Assembly (NCBI GenBank): GCA_029777145.1
Contig: JAKOSS010000065.1
Coordinates: 1 to 13,149, forward strand
Direction of reading: 5' to 3'
DNA from: Acidobacteriota bacterium
Lineage (GTDB): Bacteria; Acidobacteriota; Blastocatellia; Pyrinomonadales; Pyrinomonadaceae
Length of the DNA: 13,149 nucleotides
Part shown: positions 1 to 6,728 of the stretch, piece after piece
Position numbering within the stretch: position 1 is the first letter of the stretch
Layout of the letters: every line of letters begins with the position of its first letter
Translations under genes and position numbers: made by a program
The notes under the pieces: generated by a model
Seen by the model: the letters and a program-made list of their open reading frames with translations, nothing else
Told to the model about the DNA's origin: nothing
Database searches by the model: none

Positions 1-336
1 GATTCGTACGTCAACAAGTCGCGGAGCGACATCGCATTTGGGAATGCGGATTTCGGAATGCGGATGTTTGCTGTTCCGCCTTCAGGCGGCCCATTCGATT
101 TTGGACATTCGATTGCGGATTTCGAATTGCGAACCGACGACATTCGTTCACCGTTGGATTCGTACGTCAACGAGTCGCGGAGCGACATCGCATTTGGGAA
201 TCGGGATTTCGGACTGCGGATGTTTGGAGTTCCGCCTTCAGGCGGCCCTTTCGATTTTCGATTGCGGATTTCGATTTACACAACCGACGACATTCGTTCA
301 CCGTTGGATTCGTACGTCAACGAGTCGCGGAGCGAC
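1..336. repeat. Three copies of a ~150-bp direct repeat with embedded hairpins
   Basis: Copies begin at 1, 157 and 307 (spacings 156 and 150 bp). Each opens with gattcgtacgtcaac followed by the small hairpin GTCGC-gga-GCGAC (18-30, 174-186, 324-336). The first two continue through a heptamer-like stretch (ggaatgc, ggatttc and variants) and the hairpin CCGCC-ttca-GGCGG (76-89, 232-245), and end in the shared block ccgacgacattcgttcaccg. The third copy diverges after 336. The first copy starts at the window edge, so the array probably continues to the left. Short reading frames cross it in several frames because the unit has few stops; none looks like a protein. Confidence 0.85.
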
Positions 337-676
337 GGCATCGATATAGCCGTGGCGCGTAAGCCCACGGAACATCGCCCAACAGATTCCAGTAAGTCGC
401 GTCAGCGACGGCACATTTCGGATCTGGGAATTCGTCAACTCGCATGAGTTGCGCGTTCACGCGCGATTCACGTTTGGGGAAGAGGATCGCCGGATCTCGC
501 ATTTCTGAGGAAAGCGGGCGCAGAGCGCCTCTTCCTGACCTGCGAATGTGTTTGTAAAGTTGGGTGAAATTAATCGCCTCCAACCCATTTGGAATGGCCG
601 ACTTCGGAAGTCGGATTTTGGCATCGGGACTTAATATTAACCCAATCGCAAATCGGCATTCGAAAATCGCAAATGG
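337..676. other. Non-coding spacer with small palindromes
   Basis: I see no credible gene here. The stretch contains several small inverted repeats: GTCGC-gtca-GCGAC at 396-409, an imperfect stem at 508-536 built round GGCGC-aga-GCGCC, and CCGACTT-cgg-AAGTCGG at 598-614. The GTCGC/GCGAC hairpin is the same stem as in the upstream 150-bp repeats but with a different loop, which suggests it is a free-standing repeated module. Function unknown. Confidence 0.6.
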
Positions 677-948
677 AACTTGCCCGGCTCACAGCCGTAC
701 GCTGTTTGGTCGAAGCCGAACTTGCCCGGCTCACAGCCGTACGTTGTTTGGTCGAAGCCGAACTTGCCCGGCTCTCAGCCGGACATTGTTTGGTCGAAGC
801 CGAACTTGCCCGGCTCTCAGCCGGACATTGTTTGGTCGAAGCCGAACTTGCCCGGCTCACAGCCGTACGCTGTTTGCTTGAAGCCGAACTTGCCGGCTCA
901 CAACCGTACGCCGTTTACTTGAAGCCGAACTTGCCGGCTCACAGGCGG
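677..948. repeat. 42-bp tandem repeat array, six units plus a partial
   Basis: Units start at 677, 719, 761, 803, 845 and 887 (42 bp each, the last 41 bp), with a partial unit at 928. Each begins aacttgcc(c)ggct and ends gaagccg. Inside each unit is a short palindrome: CGGCT-cac-AGCCG in units 1, 2 and 5, and CCGGCT-ctc-AGCCGG in units 3 and 4, where both arms of the extra pair are present. Unit 6 has a decayed right arm. As 42 is a multiple of three and the unit lacks stops in several frames, long artificial reading frames cross it on both strands. Confidence 0.9.
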
Positions 949-1147
949 AACGAGTTTGACGACGACCGGTTCGAGTTTGGTCGAAACGTAGCGAACCAGC
1001 GCACTTAAAGAGGCACCATGGAAAACGGTTTTCGAGCCACGGTATGGGCAAATCCCGCAACGCCCGAAACTTGACTCCCGACTGTGAACCCGCGCGCCCA
1101 CGCCTGAAGGCGTAACTTGTCCGGTTTTGGCCGATTAAGCGGCGCCC
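949..1147. other. Non-coding spacer downstream of thpR
   Basis: No gene is recognised. The stretch has a GGTTCG...CGAACC inverted repeat (967-996) and the small hairpin CGCC-tgaa-GGCG at 1101-1112. The second is close to the reverse complement of the CCGCC-ttca-GGCGG module in the 150-bp repeats. I see no clear intrinsic terminator for thpR, whose 3' end lies at 1148. Confidence 0.45.
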
Positions 1148-1723
1148 CTACGTCTTCAAATCGAACCGATCAACGATCGAATACGTCGATCCGTGTCGAT
1201 CGAGACGGCTTTCGTAAACCGTCAGCGACGAAACCGTGAATTCCGTTGAATCGAACTCGTTCGAGAGATGACGGGCGGCGATCTCGCCTGAGCGCTCGGG
1301 TTCTCGCAGGCGTGCGATCGTGAGGTGCGGAGTGAAGGTTTTCCTTTCACTCTCGAAGCCGGTCTCCGAAAGACCCGCGTCAAGATCGGATTTGATCCGT
1401 CGGATCGCGTCGATCTCGCCGTCGACGCCGAGCCAGAGAACGCGCGGCCGTTTCGGATTCGGAAACACGCCGGTTCCGCGGACACTCAATTGAAAAGGAC
1501 CGTTGCCGGCAGCAACTCGTGCGACGATCTCACACACGCTCTCGAGTTCCGCGATTCCGGTATCACCCAGAAAATTCAGCGTCAGATGCATCTTTTCGAG
1601 CCGTTCCCATCCAACGCGCAAATCGCGAAATCGCTGCCGCAAGCCGGCAATATAGACGGCCGCAGAGGTGCGCGCCTCGTCCGATATATCGACCGCGATG
1701 AAGATGCGTTTCGTGTCCGGCAT
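1148..1723 (-). CDS. thpR: RNA 2',3'-cyclic phosphodiesterase (LigT/ThpR family)
   Basis: A 191-residue member of the 2H phosphoesterase superfamily, usual length for ThpR. These enzymes hydrolyse RNA 2',3'-cyclic phosphate ends to 2'-phosphates, and some show 2'-5' RNA ligase activity in vitro. Both signature tetrads are visible: HLTL at residues 46-49 and HLTI at 133-136. The N-terminal strand reads RIFIAVDI, typical of the family. I chose the ATG at 1723 because family members begin a few residues before this strand; an in-frame TTG at 1738 would add five residues, and neither has a strong Shine-Dalgarno. The gene is divergent from mltG with 77 bp between the starts. Function as an RNA-end enzyme is known for the family; its cellular role here is inferred and unclear. 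Confidence 0.9.
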   Translation of the reverse strand: MPDTKRIFIAVDISDEARTSAAVYIAGLRQRFRDLRVGWERLEKMHLTLNFLGDTGIAELESVCEIVARVAAGNGPFQLSVRGTGVFPNPKRPRVLWLGVDGEIDAIRRIKSDLDAGLSETGFESERKTFTPHLTIARLREPERSGEIAARHLSNEFDSTEFTVSSLTVYESRLDRHGSTYSIVDRFDLKT

Positions 1724-1781
1724 GGCGTAAAAAACCAATTTACCACTATCAATTAGCCAATTACGATTCTCAATTTCTTTC

Positions 1782-1790
1782 TGCTAGAAT
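1782..1790 (+). promoter_or_regulatory. Putative extended -10 promoter of mltG
   Basis: The sequence TGC-TAGAAT is an extended -10 element (TGn plus a -10 hexamer with one deviation from TATAAT). The identical nine bases occur upstream of the tRNA-Arg at 6707-6715. No good -35 hexamer is visible. Transcription would start near 1797, only about 4 nt before the mltG ATG. Confidence 0.5.
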
Positions 1791-1800
1791 CAACTCCGAA

Positions 1801-2871
1801 ATGAGTCTTTTGAAAGTACTTTTGGCATTGTTCTTGTTGTCCGTCGCAGCGGTCTGCGGCGTCTCGTACTGGCTTTACAGTTCAATGAATCAGCCGGTTC
1901 AGCATGCCAGATCCAACGATTTCATCGAGATCCCGAAAGGCTCGTCACCGTCGGAGATCGTCAACAAACTAGCCGCCGAAGGCGTCGTCGCCAGCCCGTG
2001 GGCGATGAAGGTCTATCTTCGGACGTTCGGCGATTCTTCGAAACTAAAGGCGGGCGATTATCAGTTCAACTCGCCGATCACGGCCCTGCAGGTCATCAAG
2101 GAACTTGAAAAGGGCGAGGAACGGACGATCAAGATCACGATCCCCGAAGGCTGGACGCGTTTCGATATCGCGAAGCGGATCGTCGAGAAATTCCCGACCG
2201 AACCGGCGACCGACGAAAAAGCGGTACTCGCGATGCTCGACGACGTTTCGCTGATCTCCGACATTGACGTCAACGCAAAGAACCTCGAAGGCTATCTGTA
2301 TCCGAGCACTTACAGTTTCCCGATCGGCACCGAGCCGAAAGCGGTTGTCAAACGGATGGTCGACCAGTTTCGCAAGATCTGGAAGCCCGAATGGAACGAC
2401 CGCGCGAAGGCGCTCGGCAGAACGCCGCACGAGATCGTGACGATCGCTTCCTTGGTCGAGACCGAATCAAAATTTGATGCCGAACGGACGATCGTTGCGT
2501 CGGTGATCTACAACCGGCTGAGCCGCGGGATGGCGCTCGGGATCGATCAAACCGCAGTTTACGTCGCGAAGATGGAGAACCGCTGGGACGGAACGATCAA
2601 CAAGAGCGATCTCGATTCGAACTCGCCATACAATACGCGCAAGTTTGCGGGACTGCCGCCGGGACCGATCGCCAGCGCGAGCGAATCGGCGCTCGAGGCC
2701 GCGCTCAACCCCCAAAAGACGGACTATCTTTTCTATGTTCTGAACGTCGAAAAGAACGACGGCTCGCACAACTTTTACGCTTCGGCCGCGGAATTCGAAC
2801 GCGGCAAGGCCGCTTATCAGGTCTGGCTCGAGGACCAACGAAGGCAGAAAAGGGAGAAAGAAAGCCAATAG
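1801..2871 (+). CDS. mltG: Endolytic murein transglycosylase MltG (YceG-like)
   Basis: A 356-residue inner-membrane enzyme that cleaves nascent glycan strands within the chain and is thought to terminate peptidoglycan polymerisation. An N-terminal membrane anchor (about residues 4-26) is followed by a LysM-like region (about 40-100) and the YceG catalytic domain. The segment IASLVETESK contains the expected catalytic glutamate, E220, matching E218 of the E. coli protein. The typical blocks VIYNRL (236-241), YNTRKFAGLPPGPI (277-290) and ALNPQKTDYLFYV (301-313) follow. The ATG at 1801 places the anchor directly at the N-terminus. No Shine-Dalgarno precedes it, and the apparent promoter sits so close that the message may be leaderless. 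The stop codon abuts a heptamer repeat array. Its job complements the RodA/PBP synthase pair on the opposite strand of this window. Confidence 0.95.
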   Translation: MSLLKVLLALFLLSVAAVCGVSYWLYSSMNQPVQHARSNDFIEIPKGSSPSEIVNKLAAEGVVASPWAMKVYLRTFGDSSKLKAGDYQFNSPITALQVIKELEKGEERTIKITIPEGWTRFDIAKRIVEKFPTEPATDEKAVLAMLDDVSLISDIDVNAKNLEGYLYPSTYSFPIGTEPKAVVKRMVDQFRKIWKPEWNDRAKALGRTPHEIVTIASLVETESKFDAERTIVASVIYNRLSRGMALGIDQTAVYVAKMENRWDGTINKSDLDSNSPYNTRKFAGLPPGPIASASESALEAALNPQKTDYLFYVLNVEKNDGSHNFYASAAEFERGKAAYQVWLEDQRRQKREKESQ

Positions 2872-3054
2872 ATTTGCGATTTGCGATTTGCGATTGGTCG
2901 GTGGACAGTGGACAGTGGACAGTGGACAGTGGACAGTGGACAGACCATGATTTGAGTTACCGAAGGAAATTACAATTCGGGAAGCCATACACGCAATCCA
3001 TCGTTTTCAGACCACTGACCACCGACCACCGACCACTGACCACTGACCACTGAA
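2871..3054. repeat. Inverted pair of heptamer tandem arrays between mltG and the HAD gene
   Basis: Starting on the last base of the mltG stop codon there are three copies of gatttgc (2871-2891), then six exact copies of gtggaca (2901-2942). After a 67-bp core come six copies of gaccacY (3010-3051). The right array is the inverted form of the left one with about one mismatch per heptamer (gtggaca against gtggtca/gtggtcg), so a long imperfect hairpin is possible. The core has no reading frame of note. The right array runs into the Shine-Dalgarno region of the next gene. Confidence 0.9.
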
Positions 3055-3061
3055 AAGGAAG

Positions 3062-3922
3062 ATGATCAAACTTCTCGCACTCGATCTGGACGGAACGTTG
3101 CTTGATTCGCACGGCGCTATTTCCGCGGCGAATATCGAGGCGATCCGTCATGCCGAGGAGAAGGGCGTGCTTGTCACGATCGCGACCGGCAGGAGGTTCC
3201 GCGACGCGCGCCCGGTGGCGCTCGAGATCGGACTGAACGCGCCGATCGTCACCCACAACGGCGCGCTTGTGAAGTTCGCGGACACGCTTGAAACCGTCGA
3301 TTTTGCGCTGATCCCGACTCCGACCGTGCGCGAGATACTGCGCGTCGGACGTTCGTACGGCGGCGATGCATTGATCTCGTCCGACCCAGACGGCAAGGGC
3401 ACGATGCTCTACGACATGATCTCCGACGAGAACGTACCGCTCAAGAAGTATATCGCGTGGTCGCGGCGACTTCATGGCAACGAGGCCGAGGACGCGATCC
3501 ATCATGTCGAAAAACTCGACGACGAGCTTGAAAGCACCAAAGTCATCCACGTTTCTTTCTCCGGTTGCTGCGCGCCGATGTACGATCTGCAGCGCGTGCT
3601 TGAGGACGAACTCGGCGACAGCGTGAACATCCTCGCGACGATCTATCCGCACCTCGACTTCACGCTTCTCGACGTCCTCCCGCCCCACGCGTCAAAGGCC
3701 TACGGACTGCATAATCTCGCGCGGATCCACGGATTTTCGCACGAGGACGTGATGGTCTGTGGAGATAACTTCAACGATCTTGAAATGCTCGACTACGCCG
3801 GCACCGCGGTCGTCATGGGAAACGCAGCTCCCGAGCTCAAACAGCGCGAAAAGTTCTTCGTCACCGGAAGCAATGAAGAAAGCGGTGTCGCCGCCGCGAT
3901 ACGACGTTTTATTCTCGACTAA
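3062..3922 (+). CDS. Cof-type HAD-IIB family hydrolase
   Basis: A 286-residue cytoplasmic phosphatase of the haloacid dehalogenase superfamily, with the C2 cap of the Cof/YbiV group. Substrates in this group are usually sugar phosphates, nucleotides or flavin precursors and cannot be told from sequence. All four motifs are present: DLDGT with the nucleophile D8 and acid D10; ATGR with T42; the motif III lysine K212 in PPHASK; and GDNFND at 234-239 binding magnesium, followed by VMGNA (251-255), typical of Cof proteins. Length is normal. The ATG at 3062 has a purine-rich aaaaggaag just upstream. The 5' leader consists largely of a heptamer repeat array. A single gene, with 190 bp to mltG and a new promoter-like site downstream. 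Confidence 0.93.
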   Translation: MIKLLALDLDGTLLDSHGAISAANIEAIRHAEEKGVLVTIATGRRFRDARPVALEIGLNAPIVTHNGALVKFADTLETVDFALIPTPTVREILRVGRSYGGDALISSDPDGKGTMLYDMISDENVPLKKYIAWSRRLHGNEAEDAIHHVEKLDDELESTKVIHVSFSGCCAPMYDLQRVLEDELGDSVNILATIYPHLDFTLLDVLPPHASKAYGLHNLARIHGFSHEDVMVCGDNFNDLEMLDYAGTAVVMGNAAPELKQREKFFVTGSNEESGVAAAIRRFILD

Positions 3923-3952
3923 GTTTTTCTTCCCGCGACGCTAAATCGGCGT

Positions 3953-3958
3953 TATACT
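3953..3958 (+). promoter_or_regulatory. Putative -10 element for the secreted coiled-coil gene
   Basis: TATACT matches the -10 consensus TATAAT at five of six positions, 61 bp before the ATG at 4020. No convincing -35 hexamer is visible at 16-18 bp. The predicted leader of about 55 nt would contain the perfect hairpin at 3973-3989. Confidence 0.4.
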
Positions 3959-3972
3959 TGCCTCAAATACTC

Positions 3973-3989
3973 GTTCCCGTTGCGGGAAC
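3973..3989 (+). promoter_or_regulatory. Perfect 7-bp hairpin in the leader of the gene at 4020
   Basis: GTTCCCG-ttg-CGGGAAC forms a perfect stem with a 3-nt loop. It is not followed by a T-run, so it is not a standard terminator for the HAD gene. It ends 30 bases before the ATG at 4020, and about 20 bases before the strong ggggga Shine-Dalgarno (4011-4016). It could be an operator or a message-stabilising stem; neither is shown. Confidence 0.45.
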
Positions 3990-4019
3990 TCGCCGCCACA
4001 ACTCATAAATGGGGGAAAT

Positions 4020-4850
4020 ATGAAACTCGCTTCCCTTTTGTTCATAACGTTTCTCTTCGCATTCGTACCGGTGTATGCGCAAAACGTGTTCAACTACAAG
4101 AAGATCGCAGTCTTTGCGTTCAATTCGCCGGAGTGCCGAGCGCAGAGCCTCGATGCCGCGAAGGCGGCCGTTGAAAAGGCCCGGGCAGATGTCGATCGCG
4201 AACGAGCTGAAATATGGCGCCGTCGGCTCAAGGCACTTCAGGAGATTGCCAATTTGAAGGGTTCTTACCGCAAATACCTTAAAGCCCGCGCGGAGTTCGA
4301 ACAGATTAGCAGCCCGAAACTTGCGGACCTGGAGGCAACGCTCGCGACACTTGAAAGGGATCAATCGTCGCTGCGAAAAAGATTCTGGGAATTGGGTCGT
4401 TCGATCGCCGCCGCGCAGGACGTCGGACTGTTCCCATATCGGCCCGATCGCGATTTTTGGGATCCGGCGATCGAGGTCACGGCCGGCCTTTGCCTGGCAA
4501 TCGATGAATTCGTCCGAAACGGAAGCAAACTCGCGTACCGTTTCAATCTGCCCGACGCAAAATTCGCATACCTCGATTCCGGCAAGCTTCTGAGTCCATC
4601 GACATCGGCATCCAGGCTCTCACGGGCGTGGGCCGCCGTGACGCGGATCGGGACCGCGTCCGCTGACGCCCGGGCCGTGCTCAATACCGAACCTGAGGCG
4701 CTTGAAGCCGAAATGAAACGGTTCATCGAAAGTAAAGGCTGGACCTACGTTTTCACGGTCAAATCTCCATACGGCAAAGATGTCGTATCAAATCGAGGTC
4801 ATGACCTTACAAACGAGTTCATTTCCTACTATAATCAACGTTATCCTTAA
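4020..4850 (+). CDS. Secreted coiled-coil protein, possibly OmpH/Skp-like
   Basis: A 276-residue exported protein. Residues 1-20 form a signal peptide, with likely cleavage after VYA before QN. The mature protein starts with a strand-like KIAVFAF, then a long charged, Ala/Glu/Lys/Arg-rich helical stretch (about residues 45-135) likely to be coiled coil, then a less regular C-terminal half ending LTNEFISYYNQRYP. The strand-then-long-helices order and the closing segment recall periplasmic OmpH/Skp-like chaperones, but it is longer than classic Skp (about 160 residues) and I see no decisive motif. Treat the family as tentative and the function as unknown. The start is well supported by ggggga 4 nt before the ATG and by the signal peptide. 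The following cyclophilin begins 32 bp later and may be cotranscribed. Confidence 0.75.
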   Translation: MKLASLLFITFLFAFVPVYAQNVFNYKKIAVFAFNSPECRAQSLDAAKAAVEKARADVDRERAEIWRRRLKALQEIANLKGSYRKYLKARAEFEQISSPKLADLEATLATLERDQSSLRKRFWELGRSIAAAQDVGLFPYRPDRDFWDPAIEVTAGLCLAIDEFVRNGSKLAYRFNLPDAKFAYLDSGKLLSPSTSASRLSRAWAAVTRIGTASADARAVLNTEPEALEAEMKRFIESKGWTYVFTVKSPYGKDVVSNRGHDLTNEFISYYNQRYP

Positions 4851-4882
4851 TTACATTGGAATCATCAATTACAGGAGAATTA

Positions 4883-5368
4883 ATGGCTAACAGGACAGCA
4901 GTAATCGAAACGAACAAAGGCACGATCAAGTTTGAATTGCTGGAGCAGGACGCTCCGAAGACAACCGAAAATTTCAGGCTTCTCGCCGAAAAGAACTACT
5001 ACGACGGCGTCATTTTTCATCGCGTCATCAAAAACTTCATGATCCAGGGCGGCGACCCGCTCGGCGAAGGCTACGGCGGCGAATCCGCCTGGGGCGGACG
5101 CTTTGATGATGAGATCAACCGTTCGTCGCCGCTCTACGCCGGACCGTACGAAAAAGGAACCGTCGCGATGGCGAACGCCGGACCGAACACCAACGGCTCG
5201 CAGTTCTTCATCATGCACATCGATTACCCGCTTCCGCCGAACTACACCAAATTCGGCAAATTGATCGAGGGACAGGACATCGTCGACTCGATCGCCGAGG
5301 TCGAAACGAACCACCGCGACAAACCGCTCACGCCGGTCGTCATGGAACGCGTTTTTATTGAAGAATGA
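4883..5368 (+). CDS. Peptidyl-prolyl cis-trans isomerase, cyclophilin type, cytoplasmic
   Basis: A 161-residue single-domain cyclophilin that catalyses cis-trans isomerisation of X-Pro bonds during folding. Family landmarks are visible: YYDGVIFHRVI with the catalytic arginine R47, MIQGGD (53-58), the substrate-pocket block MANAGPNTNGSQFFI (96-110, with Q107 and F109) and FGKLIEGQDIVDSI. There is no signal peptide, so it acts in the cytoplasm. I chose the ATG at 4883 because AGGAG lies 5 nt upstream (4873-4877) and the protein then begins like other cyclophilins; an in-frame TTG at 4856 would add nine unlikely residues. A second, lipoprotein cyclophilin lies one gene downstream. The stop codon is followed within 4 nt by a heptamer array. 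Confidence 0.95.
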   Translation: MANRTAVIETNKGTIKFELLEQDAPKTTENFRLLAEKNYYDGVIFHRVIKNFMIQGGDPLGEGYGGESAWGGRFDDEINRSSPLYAGPYEKGTVAMANAGPNTNGSQFFIMHIDYPLPPNYTKFGKLIEGQDIVDSIAEVETNHRDKPLTPVVMERVFIEE

Positions 5369-5370
5369 GC

Positions 5371-5488
5371 CGATTTTTGATTTTGGATTTTTGATTTTGG
5401 ATTCGCCGCAAGTGATCCGACATCGTGGCTAACTCGTTTCGAACGGGTTCGAGCCAATCCAAAATCCAAAATCAAAAATCCAAAATCG
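5371..5488. repeat. 25-bp perfect inverted repeat made of heptamers
   Basis: Left arm 5379-5403 (heptamers gattttg, gattttt, gattttg) and right arm 5463-5487 are perfect reverse complements over 25 bp. Extra imperfect heptamers lie at both ends (5371-5378 and 5456-5462). The 59-bp core holds a weak stem at about 5428-5456 built round GGCT...AGCC. The element fills nearly the whole gap from the cyclophilin stop codon (5366-5368) to the dtd start (5493). Confidence 0.92.
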
Positions 5489-5492
5489 TCCA

Positions 5493-5942
5493 ATGAGGTT
5501 GGTTCTTCAGCGAGTTTCCAGAGCGAAGGTGAGCGTTGACGGCGAGGTCACGGGCGAGATCGGCCGCGGCATTCTCGTCTTGCTCGGCGTGTCGCGAGCG
5601 GACTCCGAATCGGAAGCGCGGTCGATGGTCGAAAAGACGCTGAACCTGCGCATCTTCGAGGACGCGGACGGCAAGATGAACCTCTCGCTTCTCGATATAA
5701 GCGGCGATCTTCTCGTCGTTTCCCAATTCACGCTCTACGGCGATGCCCGCAAGGGCCGCCGACCGTCGTACATCGATGCCGCCGGGCCGGATGAGGCAAA
5801 CCGGCTGTACGAGCACTTTGTCGCCGAGGCCCGTAAACAAGTGGTGAACGTCGGAACCGGCCGTTTCCAGGCGATGATGGACGTCGAACTTGTCAACGAC
5901 GGTCCGGTCACGATCCTGCTTGACAGTGATCGTGCGTTTTAG
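5493..5942 (+). CDS. dtd: D-aminoacyl-tRNA deacylase
   Basis: A 149-residue protein of standard DTD length. The enzyme is a cytoplasmic homodimer that hydrolyses D-amino acids, and also mischarged glycine, from tRNA. The N-terminus MRLVLQRVSRAKVSVDG is typical. The two active-site signatures are present: SQFTL at 77-81 and NDGPVT at 135-140, containing the Gly-cisPro pair that provides chiral selection across the dimer interface. The ATG at 5493 is the natural start, but no Shine-Dalgarno is visible: the bases upstream belong to a large inverted repeat whose right arm ends 5 nt before the ATG. The next gene starts 15 bp after its stop, so dtd and the lipoprotein cyclophilin are probably one transcription unit. 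Confidence 0.96.
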   Translation: MRLVLQRVSRAKVSVDGEVTGEIGRGILVLLGVSRADSESEARSMVEKTLNLRIFEDADGKMNLSLLDISGDLLVVSQFTLYGDARKGRRPSYIDAAGPDEANRLYEHFVAEARKQVVNVGTGRFQAMMDVELVNDGPVTILLDSDRAF

Positions 5943-5957
5943 AAGAATTTGAACGTT

Positions 5958-6617
5958 ATGTTAAGGAAATCATTGATCTTTGCCGCGCTGCTACCGCTAA
6001 TCGCGCTCGCCGCGTGCGCCGACAAAACAACGAAGAAGTCGACGAACTCGAATTCGAAGTCGAAGAACGCCAATCAAACGACGGCCGATTTCAAAAAAGG
6101 TGTGACGCCGGTCGCGGACCCAGAAGTTGCGGTCTTCGAGATGGAAGAACCGGCGTTCGGGACGTTCAAGATCGAACTTTATTCGAACGTCGCGCCGCAG
6201 ATGGTCGCGCGGTTCAAGGAACTGATCAAGGACGGTTACTACGACGGTATCGCCTTTCATCGGATCAACGATACGGTCATTCAGGCCGGAAACTCGTACA
6301 CGAAGCCTGATGTGAAGCCCGACCCGCAGAAAGGCGAAGGAGACTCCGGGAAACCGGATGTTCCGGCGGAATTCTCTGACATCCCGTACGACACCGGGAT
6401 AGTCGGCGCCGCGCGGCTTGGGCAAGACGTAAACTCGGCGAATGCTCAGTTCTTCATCATGCTCAAGCGCGAATCGCAGTTCGACAACAAGTACACCGTG
6501 TTCGGCAAGGTGATCGACGGCATGAACAATATCCGGACGATCGCCGGCGTCCAGCGCAATGGCGAAAAGCCGGTCGATCCGGTCCGTATCAAGTCGGCGA
6601 GGATCGAAGCAAGGTGA
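5958..6617 (+). CDS. Lipoprotein cyclophilin-type peptidyl-prolyl isomerase
   Basis: A 219-residue exported cyclophilin. Residues 1-20 form a lipoprotein signal peptide with lipobox LAAC and lipidation at C20, followed by a Lys/Ser/Asn-rich tether (22-45) and the isomerase domain from about residue 55. Catalytic landmarks remain: YYDGIAFHR with R102, Q109 and QFFIM at 164-168. The usual QGGD reads QAGN (109-112), and the loop block reads NSANAQFF instead of NTNGSQFF, so it is diverged but probably active. It would act in the periplasm on exported proteins. I chose the ATG at 5958 for the signal peptide; an in-frame TTG at 5949 would add three residues and is closer to a weak agaag. It lies 15 bp after dtd. 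Confidence 0.92.
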   Translation: MLRKSLIFAALLPLIALAACADKTTKKSTNSNSKSKNANQTTADFKKGVTPVADPEVAVFEMEEPAFGTFKIELYSNVAPQMVARFKELIKDGYYDGIAFHRINDTVIQAGNSYTKPDVKPDPQKGEGDSGKPDVPAEFSDIPYDTGIVGAARLGQDVNSANAQFFIMLKRESQFDNKYTVFGKVIDGMNNIRTIAGVQRNGEKPVDPVRIKSARIEAR

Positions 6618-6622
6618 TGATC

Positions 6623-6670
6623 GGGAGAACGGAGGACCGGGAGATTGAGCGAACCGCTCCCGTTCTTCCC
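6623..6670 (+). terminator. Imperfect inverted repeat after the lipoprotein cyclophilin
   Basis: GGGAGAACGG (6623-6632) pairs with a slightly bulged CCGTTCTTCCC (6660-6670), and inside it GAGCG-aac-CGCTC makes a smaller stem. It lies just after the stop codon and before the tRNA promoter, where termination is expected, but no uninterrupted T-run follows. Treat it as a possible terminator. Confidence 0.35.
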
Positions 6671-6706
6671 TTCGCCCGCTCGTCCGTTCGCTTTTGCAAA
6701 AGTCTT

Positions 6707-6715
6707 TGCTAGAAT
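6707..6715 (+). promoter_or_regulatory. Extended -10 promoter of tRNA-Arg
   Basis: TGC-TAGAAT lies 13 bp before the tRNA, placing transcription start near 6722, about 7 nt upstream of the mature 5' end. The same nine bases precede mltG. The -35 region is weak (ttcgct at 6687-6692), as often with extended -10 promoters. Confidence 0.55.
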
Positions 6716-6728
6716 AGGTCCTTCGCAT

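Noticed and set aside
677..948. CRISPR array
   Set aside because: Units are contiguous 42-bp copies without unique spacers, and no cas gene is present.
589..1008. Repeat protein with 14-residue repeats over the 42-bp array
   Set aside because: The array is open in several frames on both strands simply because 42 is a multiple of three. There is no ribosome-binding site or consistent protein signature, and a 41-bp unit breaks the frame register.
2871..3054. CRISPR-like or transposon end structure
   Set aside because: Units are 7 bp with no spacers, and the 67-bp core encodes nothing; a simple-repeat explanation fits better.
2957..3688. 243-residue minus-strand frame opposite the HAD gene
   Set aside because: The plus-strand HAD gene has all four catalytic motifs; the antisense frame has none and begins in repeat DNA.
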